Source: Dermatemys mawii
Lineage: Eukaryota; Chordata; Testudines; Dermatemydidae
DNA: 64,000 bases
Assembly: GCA_007922305.1 (NCBI GenBank)
Contig: ML677366.1
Coordinates: 15,352,338 to 15,416,337 of the forward strand
Reading direction: 5' to 3'
In this document: positions 1 through 10,368 of the stretch, piece after piece
Numbering within the stretch: the stretch's first letter is position 1
Layout of the letters: each line of letters starts with the position of its first letter
Translations under genes and position numbers: made by a program
The notes under the pieces: generated by a model
Told to the model about the DNA's origin: nothing
What the model saw: only the letters and a program-made list of their open reading frames with translations
Database searches by the model: none

Positions 1-7
1 TACAACA

Positions 8-192
8 TTCTAAGTTACATTTTCCTAACAATCATTTTCTTAACAACCAGAACATAGCAACAATGAAGAAACGCTATCAGGGCAAATGGAACCCATCAAT
101 GCTTGCAAGACTATTGCTGGACAGTGACAAGAGATGCTTCATTTAATGAATACAAGAGACAAGCCAAGAAGCGCCGAGTAGACACTGAATAG
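8..192 (+). pseudogene. C-terminal tail of a transposon-type ORF, frameshifted
   Basis: From about base 39 one frame reads NIATMKKRYQGKWNPSMLA. The next frame then continues as DYCWTVTRD and runs to a TAG at 190-192. One extra A in the GCAAGA at 105-110 explains the switch. The combined pattern (DIATME-RYQGKW-PSMLADYCWT-RD, then a basic tail) is one I remember as the end of a protein found in many copies in animal genomes beside mobile elements. The transposon class is not known to me. The 5' part lies outside the window, and the copy is broken by the frameshift, so it is unlikely to be functional. The motif match is fairly clear, but the family assignment is from memory only. Confidence 0.55.
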
Positions 193-3100
193 GACTAAAC
201 TATGTACATAATAGTTTTTTGCCTTTTGTTTCATAATATATTTTATTTATATAACCCTTTTGCTGATTTTTAAAGTGTTACATAAACAGGACAGGTGAAA
301 TATTATCATGTAAAGCAACCATAAACACATGAAAAGACCCAGGTTTACAATTTATGATTAAAACTCTACTATCTACACAATATACATAGACATAAAATGT
401 AAAAACTTAAATATCTTAGAAACAGTAGCCAATCAGTTGTTTTAATTGTCATATTTGAATTCAGCATATCAAAATACATAATAACTATCACATTTTATCT
501 CTGAAGCAGACGACTTCTAAAAAATTGGAGACCAGTGTATTAGATCAATAAAAACTAAATACAAAACACCTGTCAAGTAATGCCCCAAGGATAATAGTTG
601 TAAAAATAATGTAAATGGGTCATATCAAAAAAAAATCACTTATCAATATTAAAAAAGCCTTAGACACAGAGTGAGAAATAGAAGTAGTAAAAGAAAAATG
701 AGTTTTAAGTTTCACATATATAAAATAGTGTAATGGACGACCAACATAATACATAAACCCAAAACATTTACATAGCTATCAAAAATAATTTTTTGCATTT
801 GTACTTGAATATTGGAAACATAAAATTGCAGTTCTCTTACAAGAATGCTATTCCAAGGGGAAAATATTCAGTTCTTCTAAAGTTTTCCTAACACCCTGTC
901 TCAAATTTCAGGCTCAAAAGTGTTACAAACATTACCTGGACCCACAAAGTGCCAAACAAGCATATGCCTAAAAAATATTTAAATGTCATTTATCATAGCT
1001 CCTTGTATTTCTGCCTTTTATAGTTAATAGAGTCTGGACATATGGGTCCAACTTTCACAGGGGCCTATTAGAAATTTTCATAACTGTTTTCAGACATTTT
1101 CACTGAACCATCATTGCACTGGTTTGTGATATATCTTTAAAAGCAGGATTACAAAACAGCTTTCCCAGAATCTGTGCTAAAAGCCAGAGCAGCACCAAAC
1201 CTAGAGAATAACTTAAAGAGGCCGCTTATGAAGCGAATTCTCCCATGCAGTCTGTTGAAATATTCTGTCTGGTTGAGTCAGGGCCTTCACATACAATGAG
1301 CTATTACTGCAGCTTATCCCCCGAATTCTCCCACCAACCCATCACAGCAGTGATTAGGCAAAAATCTTACTGCTTGTCCTAGTATTCACAATGGATGCAC
1401 TAGCGGGGTCTACTTTTGGTCAAAACAAGTGGAAACAGTTTTTGCTTTCTAAGTGCTTACATCTTCACTCCACGTAGGCTTTTGAAGATAAAGTAACAAA
1501 CACATGCGTCTCCTGGCTTAAACGGCTCTCTTTATATTAAGACTTTATAGCTTGCCATTTCCTTTGTGTTCCTGCTTTGATGGGTTTTTTTAAAAATTTC
1601 TATTTGCCGGCAACATGTCTTACAGGCACATAAATATAAAGAACCTGCCATATGTACTATTCTAGCCATGTGATTTCAAAATTACTAACTTTAAATAGTG
1701 TTTGAGAAAGGATTGAAGTTGGACTGATCTATTTGCAATCTAGGTAATCAAAGGGAATTTCTAATCTAGCCAACACTTTATTCTGACAACTCTTTCCACT
1801 CCCTCATCCCAATCATTTACTCCTCCTTGAGACCCCTTATTTTATGGCAGGGTCACGCTCTCATCCTTGGAGGAATTTTATGCCAAATCTGTATCAAGTA
1901 TCTGTATTCAAATATCAACTGTAGGCACCTCTCCAAACCACCAATAATGCCTAAGCCCAGATTCTGCTCTCATTTACAATGGTATACCTGAGGAGTAACT
2001 CAAAGTCAGTGGAATAAAGCCAGTCAGACAGCAGGAATTGGGTTTATTACCCTGAAATTCAAGGTATGCTATAATTCACTCCAAAACCACTGGCATAGTA
2101 CTCCAGAATAAAAGACTTGAGTAGCACACTGCATGTGAAAAGTAGAACTGGAAAATGCAAGAGGATGAAGAAATGCCAAGAGAAAAGAATGGAATTTGCT
2201 GTACATTTTGAAGTGCAAATGTGAAGAGTAATCCTCTTCTGCAATGTACATTCAAACAGGGCATTGAAAACCAAAAGAAATCTGACACCTTTCCCTCTTT
2301 TTTCACCCTTAGTCTCTCATTCCCCCTTTCTCCCAACCATCACCACCACACTGAGGTGATTTGGTCTGATTCCCCTGGTGCCTAGAATTGGCTGTTTCGA
2401 GAAGAATGGATTTCTTTCTCTCTTGGTCTTATTACAGCTCCTCCTTAGTTTTCTGTTGTTCTATCAATTGTGTTTTTGTCAAGCTTGCAACTTTTTCTTA
2501 GTGAATTCAGCGGTCCTGAAAGGTTTCGTTATTCAAGTAGCCCTGAAGAAAGAAGAACTCTATTTGACCAAAGAACTAGGATAGTCTGCAAGTTTCCCCA
2601 TATTAATCCACCTGCAGGGCTCACCTCTTACTTAAAAGGGAAGGGAGCAGGAGGATGTCCCTTTCTGATGATCCTGGTCAGGGACATCAGTTCCCTCTGT
2701 GTCTATGTTGGTCTCTCTACTGAGACTGTTAAACAGTGCCAGTTATGACGGAGGTTGTGAAGCAATCACCCATTCATCAGAAACTGGGCTGAGATCCAAC
2801 AGACTTATTTCATGTATGCTCCAAACTACTTTCAAGTTGTTAGTCACTGCTGCCCAATTCCAAACCAGTGACCTAGACATCTAGTCCTGTTTCTCTCTTA
2901 GCAGTTGTAACAGCTAGACCTTCTTAAGAAGTAGTAGTAAATTCTAATCTGCTACCTCAACCTATGCAGGCAAAACTGTTATAAGAAACACCAGTCCTCC
3001 ATCAAAGGAACCCTGGCATCCCCACTCTCAGCCATGCACAATATAGAAAGGCTCTTGGGCATCATGATTATTATGGGACATGCAGTTTTGATGCCATTGA

Positions 3101-4028
3101 TGCAGGCTACCAGATTATAGAGTTGGCTTGATGTCAGGGATCTAATCTTGCTGCGAGCCAACTAACTGGCCAAAAGAACCAGAAAGGGAATATAAGCAGC
3201 TCCTTCCCTCAATATTTCCCCATAAAGGGCCTACTCCCAAGCAGGACACTAAACCAGGATCTTTAAAACAATGACTTAGAGTCAGAGCCTATACCTGCTG
3301 AGGTCAATTCAAACTGAATTGCAGGATCAAGTCCTAGATTATAATGGTGCAAATAAAAACAACAATCCAATAAATATGCATTGCACCTGAGTTTTGTACT
3401 AATGAGTATTGACTATATTGGCACCGCCTAATTAAATTTTAGATTTTCATTGAGGTTACGAAAGGAATGATTGTGCAGCTTTATCTTCCATCTTCTGAAC
3501 TTAAACAGGACTAATAGTGATACAGCAGCCCAAGCATTTGGTGAACTCATATAATTAGTGCTCAGTTAAATTAGTTCATGGTTTGAGCACTGACTGTTTA
3601 GATGGTAACTTCAGTAAAACAAGTCAGGTAAACAAATTTTCAGTGCTGAGTGAACACTGGATTTAGCATACAGACACTTGTGAAATCAAAGGACAGTTAG
3701 CACTCAGAATGTTAGGATCTGACAGAACTGGATTGCTGAAGAACAATACAAATTTCCATATCTAAGGCACAGCATAAGAAAGACAGTTCACAACTCGAGT
3801 CCCTGTTTTGCAGAGAGAATTAAAGACATGAACCTTCCAGTTTTTCCTTGAGAACTGGATAGAGGCTTGAAAGTTGATGTTCTTCCTTGCATGAAACTGG
3901 TGTAGAGAAATTCTGGGCTGTTTCTATATTTATTGCCTAGATTTTTGACAGGAACTGGAACGAACAGGGTCCTTCTAATTTAGTAGTTAGGAAGAAGGTT
4001 GTGTATGATGACCAGTGGGGTTTTTATA
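193..4028. other. No gene recognised; AT-rich intronic/intergenic DNA
   Basis: Only short chance reading frames (under 100 codons, rich in Leu, Phe and Ser) are present, with no family signature or convincing splice context. No repeat was assigned with confidence. The composition is AT-rich and CpG-poor. Confidence 0.6.
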
Positions 4029-4148
4029 GGGTGACTAGACAGCAAATGTGAAAAATCGTGACAGAGGGTGGGAGGTAATATGAGCATATACGAGAAAAAG
4101 ACCCAAAAATCTGAACTGTCCCTATAAAATGGAGACACCTGGTCACCC
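4029..4148 (-). mobile_element. TA-flanked MITE (GGGTGACC termini)
   Basis: A 120-bp element starts GGGTGACTAGAC and ends CTGGTCACCC. It is flanked on both sides by TA (4027-4028 and 4149-4150), as expected of a Tc1/mariner-like target duplication. The interior matches, in reverse orientation, the copy at 48269-48387 (TATAGGGACAG and the AAAAATC...GTG segment). A third copy with the same termini lies at 61060-61602. The superfamily is inferred from the TA only. Confidence 0.7.
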
Positions 4149-4531
4149 TAGATTTTTCCCCTTCCTCCCATTCTTTCTACCAAATACAGGTGACCTGCAA
4201 GATTTTTTACTTGGTAATGAAGGTCAAGATGACTATAGCTCTGCTCATCCAAGCTTCACATCAGCTGAACTCTGTATGTGTTATTCATTTTGAAAGGTAG
4301 TGGCTTTGTCATTACACTAATTGAATGCATTTTCCTAGTTAAGTCTCTTTTACAGATTCTTATCAACTGTTAGACGTAGATCCACTAAATTTTCACTACA
4401 AAAAGTTTTTTTTCTCCTGCTGATAATGGCCCATCCAAATTAAACGGCCTCTTAGAATTAGTATGGTAATTTACAACTTTTTTTTTCTTTGTGTGTGTAT
4501 AAATGCATCTTACTTCTGTTTGTTCCATTCT
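4149..4531. other. No feature recognised
   Basis: AT-rich DNA without recognisable coding or repeat structure. Confidence 0.5.
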
Positions 4532-4655
4532 ATGCATCCGATGAAGTGGGCTATAGCCCACGAAAGCTTATGCTGAAATAAACTGGTTAGTCTCTAAGAT
4601 GCTACAAGTATTCCTCGTTTTATTTATGGATACAGACTAACACAGCTCCTATTCT
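4532..4655 (+). repeat. Turtle-type interspersed repeat (GATGAAGTGGGCT...)
   Basis: The segment from TGCATCCGATGAAGTGGGCT through ACAGACTAACACAGCTCC matches a repeat that I know as very abundant in turtle and crocodilian genomic and transcript sequence. It opens with a perfect 16-bp palindrome, GTGGGCTATAGCCCAC, at 4546-4561. Whether it is a SINE tail or a DNA-transposon end is not settled here. Confidence 0.65.
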
Positions 4656-5967
4656 TAAACCTATTTGAGCAGGGAAACTTTGTGCGTGAACTCTGAAATT
4701 TCCTTCATCTGATTTGGGTTCTTCAACTGGAGATGAAGAATACGCAAGGGGGATACAACTCACTTGGCTGATCATCTTTACTTTTGATTTTCTTTCATTT
4801 CTTGACTAATCAGAAATGGATTTATTCTTGTAGTTAATTATTCTTACACAATCCAAGGTACAGCCCTGCTCTTTCGCTCACAGGTTTAAATCTATAATCA
4901 CTTCATTTAATCAGACATGCTGAAAATTGCAAAGTGGAATTTAAGGAAGTTTTTCACAGAAATGAAGTTTGAAGTATTTTCCTCTGGATTTAATGTCTCC
5001 CCATGGTCTCTGGAGTAACAGAGGACAGACAAAAGCCCAAACCACTATAGTATTTTGTGTTAAGTACCTTTCAACACCTGATATTAAATTCTGTCAATTC
5101 TTTTTTTAAAAAAATCATACCTTGTCCCCTAGGGGCAGAAAAGCTATTTGGAACATTTAAAATTTCACTCCAATCCCTGTGTTTGCATGTATGGTTGTGT
5201 GTCTGAGTCTTTTGAGTTTTGAAAGAATTAAAAGTGAAAGTGACAAGAAGTTCCATACATTTGTGTCTTTTAGGAGGATTAATAGTATCTATTAAATATG
5301 AACTCTCTCATCCAGCCATCTTCACCAACTAAAAACAAAAATCTCACCCTAGGGATAGATTGGGCCACAACGTTATTATTTGGTCCTCAATCTCCTCCCC
5401 ACCAGGAAAGCATGAAAATTATAGTGAGCTTACATTGATATCGCTTGCCACTTACCTTTGCAGCCTCTTACCTCTAAAGAGTTCCGTGATTCCATATTTT
5501 TAAAACACTGAGATCTTGAGATTAGCATAAAAGTACAAAAATGTATTGTACATATTATATTCATCTCTAGGGAGGCTGTAATATAGTAACAGTAGTCAAT
5601 ACACTACATAAAAGACAGGAAATGAAGAATATTGTATCCAATGAAAATTACAAGGGGGAGGGAAGGGGAATTATTTAGGCAAGCAGTCCTGTAATGGTCT
5701 ATGCTAGAATTTATACCAGGATATGAAGAATTAGCACAACTACTCTTGAAAAAAAAAATCTATTGGAATCTTTAATCATCGCCAGGATCCATGTATTTCA
5801 TCTCCTATGAAAGCAGCACTTGCAGAATCATTGTCCCTTAACACGCTGTTTCAGGCCTGAATCAGAGAGAAACACCGTTTAAGTCATTGGCACTACTTCC
5901 TGTAGCAACTGGATTATCCCTGGAGAGTTCCTATCCAAGAACTAAGTAAACCTGAGCCTCTCACTAT
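4656..5967. other. No feature recognised
   Basis: AT-rich sequence with T-runs and A-runs. No repeat or gene was assigned. If the candidate minus-strand exon just to the right is real, the part next to it would be 3' UTR. Confidence 0.5.
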
Positions 5968-6159
5968 TTAGCTTGCAATCATAGCTTGAAGCGATATGAC
6001 GGGGCTATTGTCAGTGACTTCTCGGTCCATTACTGTAAAAACAAGAAGTGGGTTTTCATCCGTTTTCCCAAAAAGGACCTCGTTTCCTTTTCTGCCTTCC
6101 TGAGCTGCATTTATCAGGTAATTACTTAAGCCCATTTTCATTTCCTCCTTCGCAGCCTT
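5968..6159 (-). CDS. Candidate short coding exon, product unknown
   Basis: On the minus strand an open frame runs from just after a TGA (6160-6162) to a TAA at 5968-5970. An ATG at 6139-6141 gives 57 residues, starting MKMGLSNYLINAAQEG and ending SLQAMIAS. The product is hydrophilic and rich in Asn, Glu, Gly and Asp, unlike the Leu/Phe/Ser-rich chance frames nearby. About 80% of its codons begin with a purine, and the segment keeps about six CpGs in 190 bp within a CpG-poor region. Inside it, on the minus strand, CTTCTTGTTTTTACAG would be a good 3' splice site. The plus strand is also open in the same codon register, between TTAG at 5971 and a CAG/GTAATT donor at 6117/6118. It could therefore be a minus-strand terminal exon, a plus-strand internal exon of about 146 bp, a pseudogene or a conserved noncoding element. 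I do not recognise the protein. Confidence 0.3.
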   Translation of the reverse strand, partial: KAAKEEMKMGLSNYLINAAQEGRKGNEVLFGKTDENPLLVFTVMDREVTDNSPVISLQAMIAS

Positions 6160-6162
6160 TCA

Positions 6163-7539
6163 CCAGTCCTATGCATATACACAGACATTGGTAGCGTGCT
6201 GTTCCTCATTCCCATACAGGATCAAGGGGTACATGATGAGTGGGAGGAAATAATATGCCTAATCTTCCTGCTGCTGGGGCTTGTCTTCACAATTTGTATT
6301 TTGCGTGGGTACGCGTCTCTCTCTGTGGCTGCCCTGTATGTTTTTATATCGAACAACAGGCGTTGGGGAACTGGACCCTGGGTGCTGTGTCACTGCTTTT
6401 GTTATAGATTTATTTCACTTTCCTTCTTTTATTCTTGTGCATCCATGGTAGAGGCAGGAGACCCAGATTCCAGCCACTCTCAGTCTTAAGAGACTCTGTA
6501 TTTCCTACAGATACTCTTTTTAAAGTGTTTATTTTGGAGAAGACGCGCCTATGTCTCACCCTTGATTACAAACCTCAAATGACAGTGTCTTTGACATAGG
6601 CGCTATTGCTGCCCTTCCTCTCTGCTTCTTTCATTTCACCTCCCTGCTGCCTACACTAGAATGAATAATGCTTTTTTCCCTTTTGTTAATTTCAGTGAAT
6701 GAATTCAGGCCAGTTTTACAGACTCAGCCAGTGCACGGGGCTGAAATTCCCACAGAATTCTGTGCAGGGTTAGTTTTCTGTCAAAGTTTCCAGATTAACT
6801 GCAAGAATTCAGTGAAAAGGAAATTGTCATTTTTACACAGCAGCATGTACAGTTAGTGTGAACAGGATTTGTTTCAGCCCAAACAGAGAGCACAAATTAT
6901 ACTTTATTCCTTTCTAGAAGGCCCAAACGTTGTTTCACACCAACTGACAGTGGTAGTAATTAATGTAAAGGTTCCCTGGGGTCTTTTAACATCCTTTCTT
7001 AGCGTTTGATGGTTTAGACAGCCACAACCTGTGTTCCCTTTGACTATCGATGAAACTAAGGTGGGGGGAGGAGGGAGCATTTAAACACAGCACTGGGTTT
7101 TCTTTAAACTCTCTAATGAGCTCTAGATAAAGCAAAGAAGCTTTTACTGGGGATTTTAAGAAGCACTTTCCCCCTCAATTGTTCTCCCAAGGGCAAAGTA
7201 TTTCTGTCTCTTCATAGACATATGAATTCTAAGAACAGCTTTAACAAAGCCCCAGAGCACTGTTTGTGTCAAAATGGGATCACATCAGGGACGGGTGATA
7301 TGACCATTTTTACCCCTATCATCAGCTTGGTGCAGTTTGCTCCATTTTTATTCACATGTAAAATTGGAGAAAGGATTTTTTCCTGGTTTATTTAATTTAA
7401 TTTATTGATTTCTTTTAATCATGGATGACATGTCAGTTGCTCAATAGTAATTCAGAATTACCAGCCCATGCAAATAGTGCACCCTTATGCCTTTTCACTC
7501 CTAAGTGGCAGGTGTGGGGGGAGGTATAACTTGAGCTAT
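6163..7539. other. No feature recognised
   Basis: The longest frame (97 codons at 6196-6489) is hydrophobic, Cys- and Phe-rich and matches nothing I know. No repeat was assigned. Confidence 0.5.
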
Positions 7540-7712
7540 TGATTAGAGCAGGGGACTGGAAAATGGTTTGCCACTGATTTGTTTTGTGACATTGGACAAG
7601 TCACTTAACCTCTCTGTGGCTCAGTTTCTACTGATGCTAAATTGGGAAATAATCACACAACTTGGCTAGGCACTTTAAGACTCCCTGATGAATGGTGCTG
7701 TATAAGTATAGC
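7540..7712 (+). repeat. MIR-type SINE fragment
   Basis: The order TGTGACATTGGACAAGTCACTTAACCTCT, then GGCTCAGTTTC, then a degenerate AAATTGGG, then a tail ending GGTGCTGTATAAGT follows the core-to-tail layout of MIR (CORE-SINE) elements. The copy is diverged, as expected of an old insertion. (The two longest pieces are read in parts; no single exact match is claimed.). Confidence 0.6.
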
Positions 7713-7929
7713 TTATTGTTGAAGAATGTGGCTGAATTTGCTTCCAGCTTCAATTTCATGTCATTAGCATAGGAGTGTCAAACACCCAGTATGGAAGCAA
7801 GATCCATCCTAACGGATTTGTACAGATATAATCACATTTAAAAATCCTACATTTAAAAAGCATTATTAAGATTGCAAAGTTAAGCATTCAAAAGTTAGGA
7901 GATGTCACAAGTAAGATTGCCTGTGTATC

Positions 7930-8068
7930 CTTAAGGCCACAGTCATGCAGCCAACAAACACGTGAGTAACTTTACACCCGTGAGTTGTCTCATTGATGAC
8001 AACAAGACTACTCATGTCCTTAAAGTTATTCCTGTGTTTAATGGTTGCAGGATCAGGGCCTATCATTC
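7930..8068. repeat. Old near-palindromic amniote repeat
   Basis: ACACGTGAGTAACTTTACACC, then GATGACAACAAGACTACTCATG, then TTAAAGTTATTCCTGTG, then GCAGGATCAGGGCC follow a pattern I know from birds, crocodilians and turtles: ACTACTCACGTGCTTAAAGTTA...TTTGCAGGATCGGGGCC. A related copy is at 17326-17442. The class is unknown to me. Confidence 0.45.
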
Positions 8069-8099
8069 AGATACTATGATGTCTAGTGTTTTTGAGTGC

Positions 8100-8230
8100 T
8101 CAACTTGAGACACGTTAAAAAAAGCCTGATTTTCAGAAATGAGTACCAGTCCTCTGAAAGTCAGGCCCCTTAAAATGTCTCAGGTTGGATATCCCAACAT
8201 TTAGGCATCTAATACCACTAGCCACTTTTG
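8100..8230. repeat. Old sauropsid repeat (TTTTCAGAAATG... family)
   Basis: CTGATTTTCAGAAATG, then CTGAAAGTCAGGCCCCTT, then CATTTAGGCATCTAATACCACTAG and CCACTTTTGAAAAC match a diverged repeat that is common in sauropsid intergenic DNA. Assignment is from memory, and the boundaries are approximate. Confidence 0.4.
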
Positions 8231-8950
8231 AAAACAGAAGCCAATAAAACAAATGAGAGCAAGTAACAACGTGAATTAAGGGAAAGGCAGGATGAGGGTT
8301 AAAACACTAAAATCATGAGGTTGTTTAGATTATGTTGCCTTAACAGTGGTTTTCTTGGTCAGGGTTTAGATGTTCCATCTTAAGAGAAGAATTTGGCATC
8401 ATGTTTATATACACATGCGCCCAGGCACACACAGTATCAGTTCAGCTGGATTCTGCAGGTTTTACAGAAAAATAAATAACCACTAACTTCAGTAAGAGTT
8501 TTGCTTGCACAGACAGTGCAAGATCAAACACTACATTTGTGGCAGCATTTCAATGGTAAAACGCAGAAGTATGTTCTAATTTATTTTCCATATATTCTAT
8601 CCTATAAAACACTAACTGTAAATTCAACTATGTATTTTTAATATGACTTCACATTATAGTGGGTTGGCTTGGAAAGGATTATGACATCATACCTAAACTA
8701 TTCATTCTACATCTGCTAATTGAAAGATGTTTCCAAAATTTTTCAGAGCTATATTATAGCAATATGAATATTGCTCTAACCAGTTAAGGATAAAGATGAA
8801 AAGAAGTTGCCATTTTCAACAGGGTTTAACTATACATCTGAACATTAATATAAAAAAAAAAATCCTCCCTAAGACACTAATGAAACTGTAGAAGACAGAA
8901 AAGCTGTCTAATCATGTATGCAGAATTGTAACCACATTGGTCCCAGCATG

Positions 8951-9112
8951 AGAGAGACAAGGTGGGTGAGGTAATATCTTTTATTGGACCGACTTTTGTT
9001 GGTGAGAGACAGAAACTTTCAAGCTTACACAGAGACCAGAAGAAGAGCTCTGGAAGTATGAAAGTGTCTCTCTCTCACCAACAAAAGTTGGTCCAATAAA
9101 AGATGTTACCTG
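8951..9112. repeat. Fold-back of two inverted repeat copies
   Basis: The left arm starts at 8971 (GTAATATCTTTTATTGGACC) and reads on through ACTTTTGTTGGTGAGAG. It is mirrored by the right arm at about 9068-9109, ending GGTCCAATAAAAGATGTTAC. The arms are about 38 bp with roughly two mismatches and enclose about 57 bp. The left half is the turtle-type repeat also seen, single and reversed, at 56361-56453. The loop contains AGACCAGAAGAAGAGCTCTG, the reverse of the next part of the same repeat, so two copies meet head to head. Confidence 0.65.
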
Positions 9113-10039
9113 ATAACATGGTAACTTAGCTGTGAGATCATACGAAGTAAGTGAGACCACAGAAATCTCCGCTACATCCAAAATTTGGATTTAGATGGAA
9201 AAAAAGCATACAATAGCTGGCTTTGCTATACTGTAACTGTATGAAATCTGAGTCTCAGTCCTGCACTGTGATCTACATGAACAGATGACTGAACCCACTT
9301 GGACCTCTATGGATCTCAGTGGGGTTTTGCACAGACATGGCAGTCAGACCATATGGAGCATTCATTTTCAGATTAATCCAAGCAGCACGGTTAGGGTACA
9401 CAGTGCAAACTCTCATAACATGGATTTCTAAAACAGTTGTTTATGCAACAACTGAAAACTGCTAAGAAGGAAGAAGGCACAATAAAGTTACAATTTGAAA
9501 ATGTGTTTCTCTGTACTATTTCCAGCACAGACATTAAAGCCATGCTGCAACAGAAGCTCTATAGCAATTAATCTGTTTTGCTTTTAATACTCTGACCGTC
9601 TCTTCTTTGGTGGTGGTCACAGCCACACATTTCAGCACTTCTGCGAGAGATTGCCTCCAAATTTCAGTTTCGCTTTTGCAGGATTAAATCAGGAGTGTTT
9701 CATTCTCACAAACCAAGTTCTGTGTGTGTATTTGTTTTAATAAAAAGTAAAAGTAATATTGCCTAGCTACTGCTGGAGCCCCAGTGAGCAAACAGCATCC
9801 ACTTTGGCATTCATTCACATTTCTAAACCTGAATGGAGTTTGCTCCACCCGGAGACACCCAGATATTTGTAGATGTGCCAGGATTTCAACATTTTCCTAA
9901 TTAAAAAGTTAAATTGGGAATTCTTAAAGTATGTTACAATCTTATTGCAGCTCTTTTCAGCAGAACCTTAGTGTTTTTTAATCTAAAAGTTGGAAAGCTG
10001 ATGAATGTTGCCATATAGTGAGATCCAGAGTTGTTCAAA
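9113..10039. other. No gene; possible conserved noncoding patch
   Basis: Mostly plain AT-rich sequence. The part at 9590-9700 retains several CpGs (GACCGTC, TGCGAGAG, TTTCGCTT) without an open frame, which could mean a conserved noncoding element. This is a weak inference. Confidence 0.3.
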
Positions 10040-10047
10040 TGCTAAAG

Positions 10048-10360
10048 TAGGGGTCGGCAACCTTCCAGAAGCGGTGTGCCAAGTCTTCATTTATTCACTT
10101 TAATTTAAGGTTTTGCGCGCCAGTAATACATTTTAACGTGTTTAGAAGGTCTCTTTCTATAAGTCTATAATATATTCCTACATTATTGTTGTATGTAAAA
10201 TAAATAAAATGTTTAAGAAGCTTCATTTAGAATTAAATTTAAATTAAATTAAAATGCAGACCTCTCCAGATTGGTGGTCAGGACCCAGGCAGTGTGAGTG
10301 CCAGTGAAAATCAGCTTGCGTGCCGTCCTCAGCATGCGTGCCATAGGTTGCTTACCCCTG
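10048..10360 (+). mobile_element. hAT-like non-autonomous transposon with TSD
   Basis: The left end TAGGGGTCGGCAACCT and the reverse complement of the right end (CAGGGGTAAGCAACCT) match at 13 of 16 positions. The flanks TGCTAAAG (10040-10047) and TGGTAAAG (10361-10368) agree at 7 of 8, an 8-bp target duplication typical of hAT. The interior is AT-rich with no coding capacity. The length is 313 bp. Confidence 0.85.
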
Positions 10361-10368
10361 TGGTAAAG

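Noticed and set aside
4546..4561. 16-bp perfect palindrome as a regulatory operator
   Set aside because: It is a fixed part of an abundant interspersed repeat, so repeat structure explains it.
6196..6489. 97-codon plus-strand hydrophobic frame that looks membrane-like
   Set aside because: Hydrophobicity follows from T-rich DNA, and the C-terminal half is Cys/Phe-rich noise. No homologue is known to me.
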